9,601 nt of DNA from Chryseosolibacter sp044507115 (GTDB taxonomy: Bacteria > Bacteroidota > Bacteroidia > Cytophagales > Cyclobacteriaceae). Under the pieces are notes generated by a model. That model had not been told where the DNA came from and searched no databases. It was given only the letters and a program-made list of their open reading frames with translations. The DNA lies in the NCBI GenBank assembly GCA_044507115.1, contig JBIQJZ010000144.1, positions 1 to 9,601 on the forward strand, read 5' to 3'. The position numbers and the translations under genes were made by a program. Positions 6,500 to 9,601 of the stretch are shown here, piece by piece. Each line of letters starts with the position of its first letter. Position 1 is the stretch's first letter.

Positions 6500-7432
6500 A
6501 TGAAAACTATCCGCGCATTTGCACCGGCTACGGTTGCGAACGTATCCTGTGGATTCGATGTATTCGGATTCGCTGTTGAGAACCCCGGTGACGAGGTTAC
6601 GCTGACACTCACCGACACGCCTGGCGTTCGCATGAAAAAGATCGAAGGCGACAACGGGCGATTGCCACTTGAGTCCGATCGCAACACCGCTGGTGTCGCA
6701 GTACGGGAATTCCTACGCGCGATCGGAAGTGATCAGGGCGTTGATATTGTCCTGAGAAAAAATCTTCCGCTCGGAAGCGGGATGGGATCAAGCGCGGCCA
6801 GTTCGGTCGCCGCACTGGTCGGGATCAATCAGCTGATGGGCGATCCATTCGAGAAGAAGGACTTGCTTCCGTTTGCTATGGAAGCAGAGCGTATCGCCTG
6901 TGGTTCGGCACATGCCGATAACGTGGCACCGGCTCTACTAGGCGGGTTTGTGCTAATCCGCGGTTACGATCCGCTCGATGTAGTGAACATTCCCACTCCC
7001 GAGGAATTGTACTGTACGCTGATACACCCTCATCTGGAGTTGAATACGCAGGATTCGCGACAGGTGCTGCGGATGAATATATCGCTCAAAGATGCAGTCA
7101 CGCAATGGGGAAACATCGCCGGACTTGTTGCCGGCTTGATGAAGCCGGACTATGGTCTGATCAGCCGTTCGCTCAAGGATGTAATCGCGGAACCGATACG
7201 CTCCTTGCTGATACCGGGTTTTGATCGCATCAAGGAAAAAGTTCGCGAAACCGGCGCGCTGGGATCGGGAATCTCCGGATCAGGTCCGACGATCTTCGCT
7301 TTGTCAGCCGATCCCGGGATTGCAGAGCAAGTCGGGAATGTGGTAAGCGAAGAGTTTGCCAGGATCCATCTCAATAGCGAAGTTTTTGTTTCCCGGATAA
7401 ACTCGCAGGGCGCGACAGTTTTGACATCATGA
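6500..7432 (+). CDS. thrB: Homoserine kinase
   Basis: This 310-residue GHMP-family kinase phosphorylates homoserine to O-phosphohomoserine. The N-terminal substrate motif is PATVANVSCGFDVFG, the ATP-binding loop LPLGSGMGSSAAS is at 89-101, and the C-terminal GHMP motif GSGISGSGPT runs from residue 255. The length equals that of E. coli ThrB. The start at 6500 gives the family-typical N-terminus MKTIRAFAPATVANV and begins one base after the thrA stop (TAA-A-ATG). An in-frame ATG at 6488 would add four residues and overlap thrA; longer extensions upstream have no counterpart in the family. The stop overlaps the thrC start as ATGA, so translational coupling along the operon is likely. Confidence 0.97.
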   Translation: MKTIRAFAPATVANVSCGFDVFGFAVENPGDEVTLTLTDTPGVRMKKIEGDNGRLPLESDRNTAGVAVREFLRAIGSDQGVDIVLRKNLPLGSGMGSSAASSVAALVGINQLMGDPFEKKDLLPFAMEAERIACGSAHADNVAPALLGGFVLIRGYDPLDVVNIPTPEELYCTLIHPHLELNTQDSRQVLRMNISLKDAVTQWGNIAGLVAGLMKPDYGLISRSLKDVIAEPIRSLLIPGFDRIKEKVRETGALGSGISGSGPTIFALSADPGIAEQVGNVVSEEFARIHLNSEVFVSRINSQGATVLTS

Positions 7433-8745
7433 AGTATTACAGCACCAATAACAAAACGCTAACCGCATCATTGAAAGACGCCGTCTTACAGGGCCTGGCC
7501 CCTGATAACGGTCTCTATATGCCGGAGAACATACCAGTCCTTTCACCGGATTTCTACCGCGGTATACACGAGCTGGACTTTGACGACATAGCCCTCGCGG
7601 TGTCGGGTGCATTTATCGGCAGCGATATTCCGGAGAACGAGTTGAAGCGTATTATCACTCAAACGTTGACTTTTGATGCGCCGCTTGTGAATGTTGAAAA
7701 CGGAATCAGCGCACTTGAGTTATTTCATGGCCCGACCATGGCGTTCAAGGATTTTGGTGCGCGGTTTATGTCGCAATTGCTGCGGTATTTCGCCTCGCAG
7801 ATCAGCCGCGAGATCGTCATCCTCGTGGCGACCTCCGGTGACACCGGTAGCGCTGTGGCGAATGGATTTCTGGGAGTTGAAGGAATAAAGGTCGTCGTTC
7901 TGTATCCTTCCGGGAAAGTCAGTGAAATACAGGAAAAGCAGTTTACAACGCTCGGTCGAAACATTACAGCGCTTGAAGTGGATGGTACGTTCGATGATTG
8001 CCAGCGATTGGTGAAGACCGCGTTCCTCGATTCGGAGTTGCGCGATCAATATTTTCTCACATCGGCCAACTCAATCAATATTGCGCGATTAATTCCGCAG
8101 ACGTTTTACTACTTCTACGGATATGCGCGCCGTCAGCGTCGTGATAAACCGGTTGTCTTTTCAGTTCCCAGCGGGAACTTCGGGAATTTGACAGCGGGGC
8201 TTTTTGCGAAGCGCATGGGGCTTCCGGTAGCCCGGTTTGTCGCAGCGACGAATCGCAATGATGTGGTTCCGGAATATCTCCGCGATGGCGTTATGACTTC
8301 GCGGCCATCGGTCCAAACGATCAGCAATGCGATGGATGTCGGCAATCCAAGTAATTTCGCGCGCATGATGGATTTGTATCAGAACGATGTGGAGGCGGTC
8401 CGCCGCGACATCGTCGGATACGCGTTCAGCGATCCCGAGACGCAGGCCGCGATTGCGCATGTATCGCGTGAGACAGGCTATGTGCTCGACCCGCATGGTG
8501 CGGTGGGATACCTCGGGATGAAGAAGTTTCTGACTGATTCCGCGCTTGACGCGAACGGAATATTCCTTGAAACGGCTCACCCCGCGAAGTTTCGGGAAGT
8601 GGTGGAAGAAGCTTTGGGCACTCCGATTGTGCTGCCCGACACGCTGGCCCGATTTGCACAGGGTGTCAAACAATCAATTCCCACGCGGTCGGAGTATTCT
8701 GTGTTCCGGCAAGTGCTTAAAAGCGAACTTGCTGGTGGGAATTAA
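7429..8745 (+). CDS. thrC: Threonine synthase
   Basis: This 438-residue PLP enzyme converts O-phosphohomoserine to threonine and phosphate, the last step of the pathway. The PLP lysine is Lys107 in HGPTMAFKDFGARF (99-112). The phosphate-binding and cofactor loops are seen in ATSGDTGSAVANG (from about 134) and PSGNFGNLTAG (247-257). The N-terminus MKYYSTN..LKDAVLQGLAPDNGLYMPE is that of the shorter, E. coli-like threonine synthases, and the length is similar. Its ATG overlaps the thrB stop by 4 nt. The stop TAA shares TTAA with the stop of the convergent pcm gene, leaving no room for a terminator between them. Confidence 0.98.
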   Translation: MKYYSTNNKTLTASLKDAVLQGLAPDNGLYMPENIPVLSPDFYRGIHELDFDDIALAVSGAFIGSDIPENELKRIITQTLTFDAPLVNVENGISALELFHGPTMAFKDFGARFMSQLLRYFASQISREIVILVATSGDTGSAVANGFLGVEGIKVVVLYPSGKVSEIQEKQFTTLGRNITALEVDGTFDDCQRLVKTAFLDSELRDQYFLTSANSINIARLIPQTFYYFYGYARRQRRDKPVVFSVPSGNFGNLTAGLFAKRMGLPVARFVAATNRNDVVPEYLRDGVMTSRPSVQTISNAMDVGNPSNFARMMDLYQNDVEAVRRDIVGYAFSDPETQAAIAHVSRETGYVLDPHGAVGYLGMKKFLTDSALDANGIFLETAHPAKFREVVEEALGTPIVLPDTLARFAQGVKQSIPTRSEYSVFRQVLKSELAGGN

Positions 8746-9389
8746 CCCCAACCCTCTTTTCCGAGCAGTGGAACGAAGGCGAAGTTATCAAACTCCTCCC
8801 GGAACAATTTCTCCCGCTTTCTCCTGATCCGGAGCATTTTTTGACGCTCGCGGTCGCCGACCGGGATTACCAGGATGCCGCCGTCCGCCAGCTGGTCGGT
8901 CAGGGCTGTGGGCACCACTGGTGCACCGGCAGTTACAATGATCTTATCGAAAGGAGCTTTTTGGGGCAATCCCTTGGATCCGTCGCCGAAGAAAAAGTAG
9001 GGGGTATAACCGAGCTGAGGCAGGAACGACTTCGCCGTTTCGTACAGCTTTCGGTTGTACTCGATGGTATACACTTTCGCCCCCATTTCCAGCAAGACAC
9101 AGGCCTGATACCCCGACCCGGTACCTACCTCCAGAACTTTGTCGCCGGGCTTGATTTCAAGCTTCTCGGTTTGGAAAGCGACCGTATAGGGTTGTGAAAT
9201 TGTTTGTCCTTCCCCAATTGGGAAAGCCTTGTCCTGGTAGGCGTGTTCCAGAAGTGCATTGTCAAAAAACAGGTGGCGCGGAACTTTGCCAATTGCCGCC
9301 AGGACGCGGCCGTCCGAAATGCCCTTTTTTTGGAGGGTTTTCACCAGTTTATTGCGCAATCCGCGCTGCTTGTAATTGTCCTCAAACAT
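8742..9389 (-). CDS. pcm: Protein-L-isoaspartate O-methyltransferase
   Basis: This 215-residue SAM-dependent repair enzyme methylates L-isoaspartyl residues in damaged proteins so that they can return to aspartate. The substrate loop GEGQTISQPYTVA (59-71) is diagnostic. SAM motif I is VLEVGTGSGYQ (85-95), the acidic end of the next strand is Glu110 (VYTIEYN), the family motif GDGSKGLPQKAPFDKIIVTAGAP spans 135-157, and PVGDRERQ (177-184) follows. The C-terminus FVPLLGKEGWG is normal, so the 4-nt tail-to-tail overlap with thrC has not truncated it. Length and architecture match bacterial PIMTs, with no secretion signal. The start at 9389 is the first Met and gives the expected N-terminal helix (LVKTLQKKGISD). 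No clear TAnnTTTG promoter was found just upstream. Confidence 0.97.
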   Translation of the reverse strand: MFEDNYKQRGLRNKLVKTLQKKGISDGRVLAAIGKVPRHLFFDNALLEHAYQDKAFPIGEGQTISQPYTVAFQTEKLEIKPGDKVLEVGTGSGYQACVLLEMGAKVYTIEYNRKLYETAKSFLPQLGYTPYFFFGDGSKGLPQKAPFDKIIVTAGAPVVPTALTDQLADGGILVIPVGDRERQKMLRIRRKREKLFREEFDNFAFVPLLGKEGWG

Positions 9390-9601
9390 GCTATTTTGAC
9401 ACTAAAAAGCCATTTTTTCAGGCTCGACAAACTTTCCAGAATTCCCTAGGAAAATTCAGGTGAATGCCCTTACTTTAAAGTCCTCTCCAAACACAGTGAA
9501 TAAAGCTGTTTGCCATAGCGTTTCTCTGTGAACCTGCTCCTGATAGTAATTTGGGTAAAACCTGATTACTTCAAGGGCAGGGATAGGAGAGGGTCCAATT
9601 C
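9390..9601. other. Upstream region of pcm with no supported gene
   Basis: No coding region could be supported here. A minus-strand frame entering at 9601 stays open for 11 codons to a TAA at 9568-9566 and might be the tail of a neighbouring gene, but it is too short to judge. An imperfect hairpin with arms AGTAAT (9545-9550) and ATTACT (9565-9570) overlaps that stop; it lacks a T-tract. The pcm promoter is presumably in this stretch. Confidence 0.4.

Noticed and set aside
9390..9480. Bacteroidetes-type promoter for pcm
   Set aside because: The closest match on the minus strand is AAAGTTTG, which lacks the TA of TAnnTTTG and has no well-spaced -33 TTTG.

Overview
The window looks like ordinary chromosomal DNA of a Bacteroidota (Bacteroidetes/Chlorobi group) bacterium with about half G+C. 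Four things point there: the fused aspartokinase-homoserine dehydrogenase followed directly by thrB and thrC; start codons preceded by A-rich stretches instead of clear Shine-Dalgarno sequences; a perfect match to the Bacteroidetes promoter consensus (TTTG-N19-TAnnTTTG) upstream of the pyrophosphatase gene; and a pyrophosphatase with the acidic-residue arrangement I recall from Flavobacterium. The genus cannot be named from the sequence. I see no mobile elements, CRISPR arrays, tRNA or rRNA genes.

Layout, left to right. Positions 1-60 hold the N-terminus of a minus-strand gene, probably an ECF-type sigma factor, running off the window. Positions 61-430 are non-coding and end in the terminator of hppA. 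hppA (431-2605, minus) encodes a membrane-bound ion-pumping pyrophosphatase. Its upstream region (2606-2761) carries a terminator-like hairpin and a strong promoter candidate. Next come two overlapping minus-strand genes: a small protein that may be the DNA polymerase III psi subunit (2762-3190) and a hotdog acyl-CoA thioesterase (3150-3674). The divergent region 3675-4050 holds the regulatory leader of the threonine operon, including a 35-residue leader peptide with ten consecutive Thr/Ile codons and a strong hairpin over its stop codon. thrA, thrB and thrC (4051-8745, plus) follow with a 1-nt gap and a 4-nt overlap. pcm (8742-9389, minus) meets thrC tail to tail, the two stop codons sharing the palindrome TTAA. 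Positions 9390-9601 hold no gene I can support.

How the genes work together. ThrA carries out the first and third steps from aspartate (aspartokinase and homoserine dehydrogenase); ThrB phosphorylates homoserine and ThrC makes threonine. Threonine is the precursor of isoleucine, so a leader peptide rich in Thr and Ile codons makes the operon sensitive to both products, as in enterobacteria. HppA uses pyrophosphate, a by-product of biosynthesis, to pump ions. Pcm repairs damaged proteins, and the thioesterase acts in acyl-CoA turnover. These other genes look like unrelated housekeeping neighbours.

I do not see an undescribed multi-gene system here. The parts most worth a second look are the thr leader, the relocated glutamate in HppA, the hairpin at the predicted 5' end of the hppA transcript, and the possible psi subunit.
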